This document shows positions 1 to 14,291 of a DNA stretch of 64,000 nt, in pieces. Under the pieces are notes generated by a model that worked only from the letters and a program-made list of their open reading frames with translations, was not told the origin of the DNA and ran no database searches. How positions within the stretch are numbered: the stretch's first letter is position 1; every line of letters begins with the position of its first letter. Origin of the DNA: Monosporascus cannonballus (taxonomy: Eukaryota; Ascomycota; Sordariomycetes; Xylariales); the NCBI GenBank assembly GCA_004154925.1, contig QJNS01000048.1, positions 248,001 to 312,000 of the forward strand. Direction: 5' to 3'. The position numbers and the translations under genes were made by a program.

Positions 1-1319
1 AATCAAAATATGTACAGTTTTTATTGCCGCATTTAAAATCATATTTGAAATCTTTTTACTTACATTGAACTTTATAAGTTTACAGCTTTGCTATACGTAA
101 TTCTTTTTTTAGCCTTTTTTCCAACTCGTTAAATTATTTCTATAATTTTATGCATAATATAGTAAGTTATCATTTTTCTATCTTTATGGATATATGTAAA
201 TTTTATATTGTATTAATTAATTTTACACATGTTTATAATTCTTTTATTTTGTTTAGTAGTTTGTTTTTTATATACTATATTAGTTTTTATTAAGGTCGTT
301 ACTATTCGTAATCCGTTTAATCGAATTCCTGAATATATTATATAAGTTTCTTTTTTTAATATTTCCTTTTTAAGCTCTTTAATAGATAACAACTAAAAAT
401 TCTAACCCCGTAATAACATTTGGTAATACCTTTCTATTGTATATTTAATTTATGTTTTTATAAATAAAGATTTATATACATTACCAAAATAAGAAATGTT
501 TTCTTATAGATATTATTCTGTAGCTAATTTTATAAAGATATTCGTTTATTCATATCGCCTTATCAGGTAATAATTTTAAAATATCGATATTATTATTTAT
601 TTAGTTCTATATTCTTAATTTACTTTAGAAAACCGGATTTTGTCTTATGTATATATAATATTTTAATCATTTATAATATATACGTATAATCTTCTGTATC
701 GATTTGTAGTTCCAAGACAAATATTTGTTACCTATTTTTAGTACTTCTTTACTTATATTTATAAAACATCTTATTATTTCTTAAACGTTTTCTAAGTTTA
801 ATTCCTAATTCTTCTCATTTTGCATTAAATCTTGTATCGGAATAGTTCATATTATTATGGTATAATTTCCCGTTTAATTTCCTCAACTAATTTTCCAAAA
901 TAAGAATTGAATATCCTTACTGTTAAGGCTTTTAGTAAATACTTCGATAATATCCTATTAATTATAGTTTTAATATTTAATTTGGCATATATTTTTATAC
1001 TAAACTGCTTTCAGTTTTATAGGGTTTAGTATCTTATTATATAAAGTAATAGATAAGCTTAATTATTTTCTTTAATTTGCACTATTATATTTTTATCTCA
1101 TGAAATATTTTTCTTTTTCTTGAAACTCGGTTTGTATTATATCAAATAGATTTTGATGAGTTCCGAAATATATCCGTTTAATATATTAAAACAAAATAAT
1201 TTTGATAATTTCTTGTTTTACGCTGTTTTCTTAATTGTTTATTAAATATATTGGTTGCTTTATTTGTTTTACCATTAATATGTTTTACATTAGGTAAAAA
1301 GCTTTTATATTACAACCCA
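1..1319. other. AT-rich degenerate DNA, no gene seen
   Basis: This stretch is dominated by A and T with frequent stops in every frame. I recognise no gene, RNA or terminal repeat. By composition it matches the RIP-degraded transposons to its right and is probably another one, but no protein motif could be read with confidence on either strand. Confidence 0.5.
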
Positions 1320-4300
1320 AACCACGATCGGTCGCAGGAAACAATCGGAGCTAGGCGAAAAAGGTTACGTGATTGGGATCTCTTTTAGTGTCGAGATTTA
1401 AGTAAATCCATACAAAAGCAATTGAATTCAAAAATATTGAACCTCTAACGGTATTAAGATCTAATAAAGATTTAATTAATATGTGAAAAATATATATATT
1501 TATTATTTCGATAAATTTAAAAAACATTAATTTTTGATATTTCTTAATAAAATATCGTTATTTCAAATATTTTGAGTATTACGAAACCTGATACCTTATT
1601 ATATATATTGTTCAGACTTTGGCGATATTTTTATAAACATAAATCTGTACGTCTTAAATTTAATAATTAGTTAAATCGCTTAACCGTTATACGTTATATG
1701 ATTTTGCGTAGTAATACCGTTAAATTCTAAGTAATATCCCTTTAATTACCATATTATCTATTAAATAAGGCATTACTTTTTCAGCCGGAGCATAATTACG
1801 ATATAGAATTTAAAAATTCAGAAATATATCTAGCGGTTAATAGACCAGAAAGCAGTTACCTTAATTCGAATTGTCGCATTACAGCATAAGGTTAAAAGGT
1901 TTTAATCTTACGATAGGGAAAAAACGTTTAAAATTTCCTTATTTAGACATAGATATATTTCCATTTTTAAGATTTGGGCGAGCCCGTGCATAAAGTTTTT
2001 ATTACGGCAATTTTCCTTACTGAAGATGCTCTAGATTAGCTTGAGCCTATAATATGAGATTATCTGGAGAACGTCGAAGCCGATTGAAAAAAAGTTATTA
2101 AGATTTTTTCTTCTATCTATATAAATTTTATGGGAAATTAAAGGCCAATTTCGAGAACCTAAATAAAAAAAGGGGCAGTAACGTAACAGATTTTGCGATT
2201 ATAACAAAAAACACTTATTTTGAAATACGTTTTTAGTTTTAAGCGCCGTATAGTTAAGGTAAGGTAAACCGCCGACGAAGGTAATCATTTGATGGATATG
2301 GTTTATAAAGGATTAAACGATAATGTAAAAAAATAAAATTAATAAGCTTTTAAAACTCAGAACCTTAAAGCGGTATATTACCGAAATTATTAAGATTAAT
2401 AAGAGATTATACAAATAAAGTATAAAAGTAAAAAAAGATAATATATTTAAAGTACGCAGGCCATTTGACCAACTAGGAAAAAAAGCGCGATGTATTATTT
2501 ACTTTATTTGGTATAATAGCGGAAACTATAGATTTGAATATAGTTCAGAGAAAAGTTTGGAGCCAGATTTAGTGCTTTAAATTGGGCAAAATGAGACATA
2601 AAGCTTAAAAATGTCAAAAACTCAAGAAATTACAATGAGATAAATGGAAATTAGTATCTAAGAAATAATCCGGAGATAACTAGAGAAATAACGACAAAGA
2701 TATTAATATAATCAGAGCCAAGTACATACCGGGTTTATTATAGCGAAAAATCTAATAAAGAATGCGAAAAGCTTTAAACTTAATTTAAAAGGTATACCGA
2801 ATATAACAAGATGTCTTAAAAAGATAATTTTACAAAAATATCAGAATTCGATTAAAAATACCTGCCTTGGAATTGCTGATAAATACGGTAAAATATACGT
2901 TACTTATTATAAAATAGAGAAATATTCTAATTATAAGAAACTAAAGAAATATATTTACTAAATGATTTTTTGTATATATTATATGGTAATCGATTTTTTA
3001 AGTCCAACTTGAAACAATAAAAACGATGAATCATGATATTGGTATTTTCGAGTTATAACCCTAGAAAATGATGTTTATTAATTACCCGCGGTAAAAAGCT
3101 GGCTTAAAGGAAAGCGGGACCAGCAGGAAAACATTTTTTATTATTAGGAATAATATAATTACCAAACAGAAAAAAAATTAATTTGTCATATTATGCGAAA
3201 ATAATGCTAAAAGGCTATTACAGATTTTTATTTTCAGCTGGTATTTATTAAAAGTCTACAAAAAAGATAAGGTTTAACAGAAAAAATACGATAATTTATC
3301 TGAAAGTATCATTAAAAAACGATAAGTTATAAAAAAACTAAGAGGATATTATACACCATATAGAAAAATGATTCGCCGAATAGGCTAAGATATTATAACA
3401 AAATTAAAAATAATTAATATATCTTAAAGAAATTATACGTTAATAATAACCATAACTATAATAGCTTAATGCGGTATATAAGGATAAATAGACATAATTG
3501 GATAAATTCGAATAAAGATTAAAAGAAAAAGGTTACCGATAAAACGGCCGTAAAATAACGAAACCTGAAGAAGTTAGGAGAACTTCCTAAAAAAGATTTT
3601 AAACACGACGATAAAAAATATTAGTATACTGAAATAATAGATTAAGGAGCTCCGGGCGAAAATTATATTGTACCGCACATGGTTTATAAGCTTAAATTAC
3701 TATGGAGATATGAATTAAAATCTTAGATAGTAACGGATACCGAAAATTAGGTATTAGCTTAAAATTAAGGAAAAATATTACGCCAAATTATTTACTTCGA
3801 GGTTTTTATTTAAAAACGAAATTAAATAATTGATTGTAATATTGTTTTATTTAGGAATTACTATACAATCTTAGAATTATTATAAATACCCCAGTATAGA
3901 ATTTTAATTAACGGAGAAACTCGTTAAATGGAATTCGTTTTATTTTTTGAAAATAAGTAATACAAAATAAGATTTTAATATTTAATCGAAAATGGTACAG
4001 AAAATAAATGTAAAAATAAGATAAATACCATATTACTTAAAGGATTAAAATATAAAAGAAATTAAGTATGAAAAGGTTTAACGTATTATTATTATCATCA
4101 AAGCAGAGTGAAGGCATTTAGGTAACGATTTAAAATAATATCCCCAAAAACAAGAATATTTTACTAATATATTAATATAAATCCATTAATCTAAACAGCC
4201 TTTAAAAACGAATTCGATGCGAAATTATTAGAACATAATACCTAAAATTGTAAAATAATCTTTTAACAATGTTTTTCGGCGAAAGTTTTCCTTATTTATA

Positions 4301-6082
4301 AATTTAACGGAAACAAATTACGCGTTTTCAAAAGTACTTAGAGAATGGATTATAAAAGAATACATTCGATTTTCGAAATTATTAGCGAGATACCTCATGT
4401 TTTTCGTATCCAAAGAAATGGAAAATTGCGGCTTATAATTAATTATCGATAATTAACGATATTATTATCAAAGATTTCGAATATTATCATCTCTCATTAT
4501 AATAATAAAAACCTTAATTTTACGGAACTTAATAATTTATAATATTGGATGTTAAAATAGATATAACCTTATTAAAATTAAGCGAAAATACGAATTCTTT
4601 CAGTATTTAGTTATATTGATAAGATTTATAATCGTACTAGTAATTTTTCAATGAATAATTAATTCTGTATTATTAAAATAGAGTAATATTCGCATTATAT
4701 ATTATGTCAACGATATTTCAATTTATTTAAAAAACCTAAAAATATATGTAAGATACTCTTATAAGATTCTTAAACCTTGTGAAACATAAAGCTGTTCGTT
4801 AACGCGGAGAAAAATCAGTTCTATACGTAAAAATGAAATATTTGAAACATATTATCACCTTAGAATATAATAGGATAAATCTTAAAAAGATTATTATAAT
4901 CACAAAATGGGAAACGCCAATTACGCTTTAAAAGATATAGGTATTACTTAAATTCGACTGTTATTATAAGAAGTTTATTCGAAAACTTTTGTAAAATAAT
5001 TGAATCTTTAATTAATTCCTTAAAAGAAATTAAATAATCGTTCGAAATAAAGAAAAGTGTTTCATAAAAGCAAAGATGCATTTATTAACTAATTAATGTT
5101 AATTATATACGATTTAATTTATTCCGTTGAGTTAAAAACTGATATTTCGGATTATACTTTAGGCTTATTCGAATTGGCAGCAAATATAATTAAAATGCAT
5201 ACGGTACAAAACGATATGGAAATAAAGGACGAACAGGTATATGAAGTAAAGAAAATTTTCGATATACGAAAATAAAACGGATTTACCCAGTACCTGATTA
5301 AATAAAAAAACCACCTAAATTCCGAAAACATTTAAAAACTTGCTAAAAACCTTATTGGCGCCTAACGCCTATTGGAAAACTTTTACAAATAACGATAGGT
5401 ACGTTTTAATTAACGGCCAACCAATCAGTAACCGGGATATCCGGCCAATCGGCCGCAATATACGTCGACGTGGCAACCGTAATAGCAACCTTTAACTGTT
5501 TTTATTCCCAAAGTTTTTGTTCATTTAGCTCGTTTAATAATTAAAGCTTACGTTATACAATAATAATGTTTTTCGAACGAATTAACGCCTTTTATTTACG
5601 TAACGAATAAAATGAAAAAAAGTTTTATTTTTTTTTAATATTTACGTTAAGCCTTAAAATAAAGCCGTTAAAATTTTAGTAATTGTTTTTCGGCAAACGT
5701 TTTTTTGTATTCAAAATATTAATATTTGTAATAAATATTCTGTAAGAAAAAAATAAGTACGCCGGTATTATTATAAGATCCATCTTAATTAATATATTCC
5801 TTATACCTTAAAACGTTTTTTATTATTTTACATTTTATATTTTTCGAAAAAACAATAAAAATAAAGCATAATTTCGTAACCAAATTCGTTAAAGGCTTTT
5901 ACAAGGTCAATATGACGAATAGTAGAAAAATAAGGAACGCGACGAATTTTAAAAATACGAAACGACAAAAATAAAAATTAAAAAAAAGGGATACTTACTA
6001 AACGAAGAAGAAAAAGATACTCCTGCTAACATAAACCCGTCGACTTAAGGTTTAATAGTTGGTTAAACCGCATAGCTCGTCA
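1320..6082 (+). mobile_element. Degenerate Ty3/gypsy chromovirus copy (truncated, RIP-mutated)
   Basis: This is a plus-strand LTR retrotransposon remnant in gag-pol order. A gag zinc-knuckle remnant lies at 2,573-2,617. A protease active-site region at about 3,640-3,690 reads D-stop-G-A followed by GENYIVP. The reverse-transcriptase box at 4,700-4,726 reads YYVNDISIY, with one catalytic Asp changed to Asn. A C-terminal chromodomain lies at 5,240-5,390. All domains carry nonsense codons where the family has Gln or Trp, as RIP produces. The 3' end at 6,018-6,082 matches the last 65 bp or so of the LTR ending at 20,610. Most of that LTR is missing, so the copy is deleted there. The left edge is uncertain, and no 5' LTR was found. 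The family is the same as the element at 13,902-20,610. Confidence 0.75.
6018..6082 (+). repeat. 3' tail of a chromovirus LTR
   Basis: It matches 20,546-20,610 (LTR end ...CTCGTCA) nearly base for base. Upstream of 6,018 the sequence instead resembles the 3' untranslated part of the full-length copy near 20,140. About 320 bp of LTR has therefore been lost at this junction. This fragment shows less C>T decay than the paired LTR at 13,902. Confidence 0.7.
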
Positions 6083-6756
6083 CAGTTATATATCTATATA
6101 TATTTATATATTGCGTCGCAATTTAAATGCTTAAAACACTTTTAAAATAGTATTAAGAACAAGATATATTGATATTACTTTTAAAATCGTTTTATACAAT
6201 TAAAATAAAAATTGAGAATATTTTAAACTATGAGATGTAATTTCGTAAATCGTTCAAGATTGTTATTTGCCCGTAAAATACATAAATACATTATATAGTT
6301 TTCAATTATACGAACTTTTTTAAAATCCGATTTAAGATAGCATTTAACTTAAGAAATAGGTGCGTGTTATTTAGCTTTTCTCAGAACACTAACATTTTAA
6401 ATATTTTAACCCATTATTTTTCTTCTTTCTTCTTTGCTCTAGTATTTGATTTTACAGCCAACCCTAGGAGTAACATAGTTATTAAACTAGAGTTCATCTT
6501 GCGTCCTATAGTAGTATTTGTAACCCCTTGTTGGAAAGCATTAAATTATTTTTCCGTGCTCGAGGTCGTTTGCCAACGGAAGCCGTTCTGTTCTGCATAA
6601 AAATGTCATCACCCGGTTTGTATTCTATTTGATAACAGATCGAACCTATTGTGTAAATGTATAAATTAAAAGAAATCATTCTTTGAATAACTCTGCATGT
6701 TTAGATAAGATGCCTGTACGCATATTTTATTCGCGAAACGAATAATTTATCGTCTT
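6083..6756. other. Gene-free flank left of the hAT-like element, partly less AT-biased
   Basis: From 6,083 to about 6,360 the DNA is AT-rich. From about 6,361 to 6,756 the composition is visibly more balanced. An open frame at 6,364-6,600 encodes 78 residues (starting at a TTA-type codon in this frame, not a clear ATG) that resemble no family I know. If the hAT-like element inserted here, this short stretch was once next to 21,827, beside the exporter gene. Confidence 0.4.
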
Positions 6757-6764
6757 ATTTACAC
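6757..6764. repeat. 8-bp target site duplication, left copy
   Basis: ATTTACAC, identical to 21,819-21,826. It directly abuts the left terminal inverted repeat of the hAT-like element. Confidence 0.6.
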
Positions 6765-6960
6765 TAGAGTAAGGGAGGAACCACTCATCGAAAATTACCC
6801 ACTGTCTACGAGTACTGGTGGGTAAGATCAAGGACCCATGAATGACCTATGAGTCCTTAGTACAAGCTAAAATTACCGCGGGTATCTAAGAGGTTCTTGG
6901 CATTGCTCGCAGGTATTTAATAGGTAATTCTAAGTACTTATTAAGTATTTACGATTACCT
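6765..6960 (+). repeat. hAT-like left terminal and subterminal repeats
   Basis: The terminal TAGAGTAAGGGAGGAA is followed by several short inverted motifs built from ACCCA/TGGGT and GAGTACT/ATGAGTCC (6,790-6,870). The same motifs appear in inverted order at 21,740-21,818. Confidence 0.5.
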
Positions 6961-9900
6961 ATTAACGAAAACTTTAAATTCCAAACTCACTTAAAAAAGG
7001 AAAAGCAAAGAAATAATTTAAAATAATTATTATTCTGAATATATTAAATTTGCCACTACATTGTATTTTTATATGTTTAATTTAAGAGGAAAAAATAGAA
7101 ATTCTTTATGTTACGGCCAATAAGCTAATATTATAACGGCTTTGAATTTAAATATTACGGTCTTTTCCTTTGCGACAAACTTTTACTTACACGAAACTTT
7201 GAATTTACGCTGTCGAAAACGGCCAAAATAATTTTGACGTAAGTATAATGAATGGCGTTCAACGTTTTTTAAAACATTATTTAAAATATATTTAAAAACA
7301 TAGTTTTTGTTTTCAAGTAATATAATAATTTTAATATTTAGAAATATTTTTTCATTAATTCTTTAATACAACTAAATTCTTATCTCGTAATTTCTTGTAA
7401 TATACCTATACTAAAAACGGGATTTGAACGTTAAAGCCAAATTTTGGAAATAAGGTTACCGAATTTTATATCGAAATTAAGTATAATATATATATATTTT
7501 AGCCTTAATGCGCTCAGTTATAAAGCCGGTAACTTTTGATAATAAAAGACCTTATAATTCTAAATAAATCATATACTTAGTTATTCGTAATTTAAAAAGT
7601 AATAAGTTTAATTTAACAAGGGTTTGTCATAATTATTTAATATATTTATAACCTTAATTCTTGATGTGATTAAACGGACGAATTTTTTTCTTTAATTTTG
7701 ATTTTATTAAGTCGAAAAGCTTCGAATTTTCTTAAATCGAATATCGCTATGTCCTTTTATATAGCTTAATTTCTTTTTATAATATTAACCGTAAATTTTT
7801 TTCTTTTCAAGTAAAAAGATCGTAAAACTTATAACGGGTCTAATCATATAGCAAAAAGCCTTTTTCGTAAATAAGACGTATTTTACATAATTATTAAGAA
7901 CTATATCTAAGGTCGATATAATTTTATGTAAAAGTTTATAATTTTTAAAAAGGTTTGAAATTTAGTTTTGCATTTTTATAACGTAAAATACAAGTTTTGT
8001 GCAATATTATATTATTTTATAAGTTAAACGCTAAATAATTCAAGGTTTTCTTTTAAACCGAATTAAATAATGATAGAATTTGTACAGATTTTCGATTTAC
8101 AGAACGAAATATAATCGTACCTTCTTTTGTATTTTTAATTTTTATCTTAAAGTTAAATTTATGTCGATTTCTGACAACGTTTCTTATGGAACGTAATTAA
8201 AATATATAATAACCAAATTATATTAAAAGATTTAAAGTTTTATGAATAATAATTTCGGAAGTTTAAATATAACACGTAACTAAAAATCCGCTATAATCTT
8301 TGGCACGAATATTTAATACAATATTTCTGCCGTAAATTGCTAATAAGCGTTAAAAGTATTAATAAAGAAAATATAAGAAAGCGACATAAAGACTTACTAA
8401 TCGGATCATTATGCCACATTTTTCAACTTAAGATATGACAAAATTTTCTAGTAACTATGCTACAAAACTATCTAAATAATTAACCATAAATTTGTAACGA
8501 TTAATATTAACCGTATCATCTCTATAATAGAATATTGTGGTTATTTTATTATTAATATTATTATTTAATAATATAAATATATTTTTGATTTCGGCCTATT
8601 TCGCCATATATTATTATACATATCGTGATATTACCTGGTTATCAATATTTAATATAATATTAAAATAATTATAAAATATTATTTCTTAATAAATATTAAT
8701 TTGGCGTTAGGAATTATATTTCGCAGCATGTATTTATTGGAAAATGTATGTATATTTAATCGTTTTTAATTATTTAATTTGCCTTCAATCTGTTTCTTCA
8801 AGCCATCCCAAATTCTTTTGATATTATTTTATTTTGCCGCAATATTTACTTTTTATATCCGAACCTTTTTGCTCTAAAATTTTAAGATAATAACTCGTAG
8901 GACTTCTAAGGTTAAATAAAAACTGTATTATACAATTAAAAGCAAAATTTATTAACTCCATTATTTCAAATTATTTTCACTTTTCCACGGTTATTATTAA
9001 AAATGTAGTATTATAATAAAACAAGATAATAAGGTTTAATTAAGTTGAAAATCAAAGGGATTCAATTATTAAATTAAGAATAAAGTAAAGTGTTCAAATC
9101 AGATTCAGAATTTTAATTAAATAAAGATTTTTATAAACTATATAAAATTTAAGAAGTTATTAATAAAGACTTTTATATTTATACAGCTTAACATAAAATT
9201 TACCTAATTAATAAAAACAATTATTGTTTCAGCCTTTTTTTGATAAACATAGAGAATATTAATATAAAATTAATTAATATAATTTATAAAAGATTTTTTA
9301 AATATTGTAAGCATTAATAACCGGATATAAAATTATATTTTAAGAAGGGTATATTGCCGGAATGCGATAAATATTTTCATTTTAAACGTTGTCGTTTTAT
9401 TGTAAATAATAGCAATATTATTATTTTGAAATAAAGAAAACCAATATTCTTTTATAATTTTTCGTAATATTTTTAAAATGCTGGTGTTTATGCGTATATA
9501 TTGAAATTATGGATTTATAAATCCTTCGCAAACGATACATTAAAATCAAATATTTGAGAAATTAATCGAGTATTTTCCAGGTGTTTTTGAAATTTGCGAA
9601 ATATGGTTACTAGAAAATAGTAATACTAAAATAATTTGGAAATAATTTAGTTATACATTTACTATCAGGTTTCCGTTTATAATGCCCAACCTGACCCGTA
9701 AATATTTTTAGCTAAAGTTTTATAGATTTCTTTAACATTTCCTTTACGAATTTGGAAACAAAGGCAATTGATAATATTAATGCATTTTGTACTATATATA
9801 TATTTTTATATATCTAGTAAATTTGAGTAACGGGAGGATATTAAAAATAAAATTATTTGAATTTTAATTAAATTCGCCTTACGTATTATTAATTCTTAAA

Positions 9901-12740
9901 ATATTAAAGTATTATCTAAAACGAGTAATTTTCCAATTATATGATTTTAGTAATAATAGATCCGAATTAAACTAAATAAAATATATAACTTTATTACAAT
10001 ACTTTAATAAAAAAGACCTAAGCGTCGTTCGAAAAAATTGATATATAATTTTAAAATTTTGTATTACCAAATATTTGCGTTATTTCGCTTATCTTTTTCT
10101 CCATGTTTATTAATTATCCATTATTATAAAAGACCTTTTTAATGACTTTAATCGAATTTATTATAATGCCGAAATTATGTCGTATATTTTCGAAATCTTT
10201 AATTTTAATAACGATAATTTCAATAATTATGAATCGTTACAAAATCCTCTGTTCTAAAATAATAACTTTAATTAGAATAATGATATTAAAAAACGTTTTA
10301 GCAATAATCAAATTAATTACGAAAAATTTAAGGAAACGTATTTATTTAAAAATAACGGAAGAAGTTATTAAAGCTAAGTGTCGAGTAAATAAATTCCAAT
10401 TAAAAATAATATACGTAACTATTACATTCGAAATTTAACTATTTAAAATTTTATTGAAAACTATTTACCGAACAATTTAACTTCTTAAACTTATTTAATT
10501 AAAAACCCTGTTTTATTACGCTAAACCATTTAAGCCGATTTTAATTATAGATATAACCAAATGTCGATATCCCTGTTATTAACTAAGAATATGACGAATA
10601 TCCGAAGCATTAATACGAAAAGTAAATAATTTGATTTTAGAGCGAGTTTTGATTTCTAAACAAATATCAATAATAAAACTAATGAGAATCTATTAAACGA
10701 AATTATTAATATATTTAATAAAATACACTGTATTTCTGAATATTAGAAGAACTTTAAATAGTTTCGTAACGGATAATTGGATAGCCGAAAATTAAATATC
10801 GGCGATATAGGTATTATTTCATATATTTCATATTTTCAACAAACAAAAAGAATTTTATAAAAAAGAAGTTACGAAATCATATATATAGTATAAACGTAAA
10901 TTCAATAAATTTAATTATTAATAATAACGTTCTAAGTATAATGATAATGTATATATATTATGAAAATTAACATATAATAATTATGGTATAACTTTTTTAT
11001 TAGTATATTTTTGTTAAACCTTACATTATTTATAAAACTTCTCTTTTTAAATGAAAATAATAAGTTTAAAATATTTCTTATATATTTTATTTAGCAATTA
11101 AGATGTGGTTAAATGCTCAATTGTGATTAAATATCATTAATTAATTACTTTATACTTTAATATTTATTTATTACATGTTTTTTAAATATGTATTTTGGAA
11201 TTATAATATTTTTTTACGGTAACGACTTTAAGTCATTAATAATTAAAATATATATAAAATGTATACGGACGTATATCAATGCGGTTATTATATAAAGATT
11301 AAAAAAGCCTCCTTAACTATTCATATATTAATTACTCATAACCTTTACGTTCCTTTTTACGTCATGTTTTCGTATTCAGAAATGACTATTTATTAGAGTA
11401 ATCGGAAATAACTAAGGTATGATCTTTTAATATAATTTTTAACTTTATAACATTAAAACGAATAAGCTTAGTAGCGATAAACTGTTACGTTAATTAAAAA
11501 GGTGAGAAAGATGCGATCGATTTCTTATTTCTATTACGGATAATAATTTTCACGTTATATTAATAATTCCGTGAAAATCTATTTTTCAAACATTAGACGA
11601 TAAAATCTAATAAATAAAGAACATTCCAGAATATATATATACCTTATATATTTTAAAAAACGCATTTAGAGATTTTTCAAATGTTTATAGCATAAAGTTA
11701 CTAATTAAATATAAAGAAACTTTAAACAAATAATCTGAAAGATTTAAAAGTTTACGAAAATGGAGCAAAACTTTTATTAACTCGAAAAAGGAATATATAA
11801 TTATATCAATATCTATTTTTAATAGAATTATAAGATAATTAATCAATTTTAAAAATGACGCATATTGATTATGTAAATATATTTCGGTGTTAACAAAAAA
11901 TAATTCTTTTATAATTCTCAAAAAACATATTTATAAATAAACTTTTAAATCATAAACACGTAATTTAAATAATACGTAACGTATATTGCAGGTGCAATTT
12001 AATAATTTTCTCTTCATTATATATTATAAAAATATACCCCGTAATTTAAACGTTTATACGCAAACAACCGGTATCTAAAAAACCAGCCCTATATTACTTT
12101 TCAACAATATTAAATTTATCCGTTATTGAATTAATATTGTTGGATATTTTATATAAATAATGAATAATTTAGGTTTTTTCTGTAAAAGCTATATTATTCA
12201 TATACTAAAGAGATACAAAATATATTTTTATATTTACTCAAATACGGAAAACATATTATTAAGGCCTCTTAAGAATGTTACTCAGATCAAAAACCAAAAA
12301 AAATAAATAATATTAAAAATAACGAGAAATTAAGAACATTCGAGTTTCTTAATAGATTATTAATTATAACTATTATGGTAAAATAGTAAATTAATAATTT
12401 TGGAAAATTCAAATATATTAATAAATTATTTTTCGATAATGCTATCCGAATTTAATTTTTCATATTAATTGGTCCCTTATTAGGTAATACGGTTATTCAC
12501 TACGTAATTATTTTAACGATTAGTAAAAATATTTTTCATTAGAATTATTTCATAAAATATTATACCAAAAAGCAGTGAAGTATCTTGAATAAATATAGAA
12601 AATATATTAGAAGAAATGCGATAAACAGAATATATAATCTGTTATCCCTATTTGTATTTGAAATTATAGAAATCTTACAAAATGTGTTGTGTTAAAATTA
12701 AATTCTGAAAAAAACAGTTCGATATACTGTATTAATGATA
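6961..12740. other. AT-rich interior of the hAT-like block, no gene seen
   Basis: The sequence is extremely AT-rich and saturated with stops. The longest open frames (10,142-10,438 plus; 11,685-11,921 minus) encode Ile/Leu/Lys-rich peptides without recognisable motifs and are what AT-rich DNA gives by chance or from decayed repeats. No tRNA, rRNA or tandem array was seen. Confidence 0.45.
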
Positions 12741-13262
12741 ATCCGTCAAAGGGTATTATCGACGACTATTTTCAATACGAATACAAATAATTTTAGTAAT
12801 ATTTCCCAAAAAAAATCTTTTAAATATTTTTTAATTATTTTATTACAATATTCATTTTAACGAAAGAGGTTTAATATTATAATGAGGAATTAATCATATA
12901 TTCCTTGAACCTACTTACCATAGACGTGGTTTAGTTTATATTTAATATTTCTCCCTATTAATATAAGGCATTTCAAATTTTCTTCGATTTAAATATAATT
13001 TTAACTGTTAATTAACATTACTATAAAAATTTAAATTGATCTTTTTCAAATTATATTATATCCGAACGGCAATATTTAATTTAAATAACAATATTATACA
13101 CGAAAAAAAGAACTACAAAATTAATATAATTTATTATTACATAGATGTTACGGAATATTGGATAATTATTTAACAACCTGGACATGTTAAAAATAATAAA
13201 GGCGAATATAAAGTATTACAAAAATGTTTATATATTGTTTAAATAATGGCCATACGTATATT
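12741..13262 (+). mobile_element. Ty1/copia remnant (integrase and RT traces)
   Basis: A plus-strand frame at 12,755-12,840 reads IDDYFQYEYK then, after stops, a lysine-rich tail. This resembles the integrase segment of copia elements. At 13,174-13,260 a frame reads QPGHVKNNKGEYKVLQKC followed by LYIV and a stop, resembling the copia reverse-transcriptase segment before the GLKQ box. The two are closer together than in an intact element, so a deletion is likely. No LTRs were found. Confidence 0.35.
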
Positions 13263-13901
13263 GTTATATGAAGAAAATATATTTAGAATTAGTCTCGCAA
13301 AACTAAGTTATAATTAATATCAAAACTAAAATTATTGCGAAAAAAATAAACCAATAAAACTTTATAATACGAAATGTTAAAACTTAGTTTAAACTGGTTA
13401 TTTTGGGAAATAACTTGGATTTATTATCTTAATAATTGCAAATTAGTCTCGTATGTTTTAAATTAAGGTAACAAGTAATATAATTTATATATTCGCATTT
13501 TTGAAAAGCGAATCTACTTTAATATAAATTTTAAATTATTTTTTATATTTTTAATTTATTTTTAAATTGTATATAGACTTTTATAATACTAAATACTTAT
13601 TTATATATTTTAGTATTATAATAAATAATTTTAAAATAATAGTATTATATATATTATTTGTGTTTTAATGCGCAAATAACGTTTTTTAATATGGTGTATT
13701 TAGGTAAATTATAAAACAGTTTTTTTGTTACTCTGTAATAATTTATATATCTTGTTTTTCTTTAAAAAATACGGATACTTATATTTAATTAAATGTTAGT
13801 TATATACTTACTTATTATTATATCGCGATTAAAATTATAATTTTACGTCATTATAAAGAAAATTTTCTTAAAATAATTATTGCTTTATAATTTAATTATT
13901 A

Positions 13902-14291
13902 TGACCTAACGGTCTTGGCTTTTTTTCAGAGGGTCGGAACCACGAAAAAGTCAGTTCCGACCTAAGCCAAGACGTCACGTAACTGGCTCAAAGATTTTAA
14001 GGCGCTAAGCATCTTAAGCCTCTTAAGCCAGCAGGAGAGCTTAAAGGGCTTAACGAGCTTAAAGGTTTAAGCCGCTTAAATACCTTAAGCTAAAATAAGA
14101 ATATATACGTATATTATTTTTATAATTTAAATAACTTTAGTTTATAATATAACTTCGTTATTTAAAGCATTTTTGGTATTATAAGACATAATACAATTAT
14201 GATATTTATTACTTAAATTACTATAATATTCTTAGTAATATAAATTTATCGATTTAAGGTTTAATAATTAATTAATCCGTATAATTCGTTA
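13902..14291 (+). repeat. 5' LTR of chromovirus (390 bp)
   Basis: It begins TGACCTAACGG and ends TTCGTTA, and aligns along its whole length with 20,221-20,610. Differences are almost all C>T or G>A, and the 5' copy is more decayed in its second half. It contains repeated CTTAAG/TTAAGCC motifs. Confidence 0.85.

Noticed and set aside
1..6082. CRISPR-like or centromeric tandem array in AT-rich DNA
   Set aside because: No regularly spaced identical repeats are visible; the AT-richness is explained by RIP of dispersed transposons.
10142..10438. 98-aa Ile/Lys-rich open frame
   Set aside because: Composition is what AT-rich DNA encodes by chance. No motif, and no support from neighbours.
11685..11921. 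78-aa minus-strand open frame
   Set aside because: Leu/Ile-rich, no recognised domain. Possibly part of a decayed repeat but not assignable; I could not show it is the hAT transposase.
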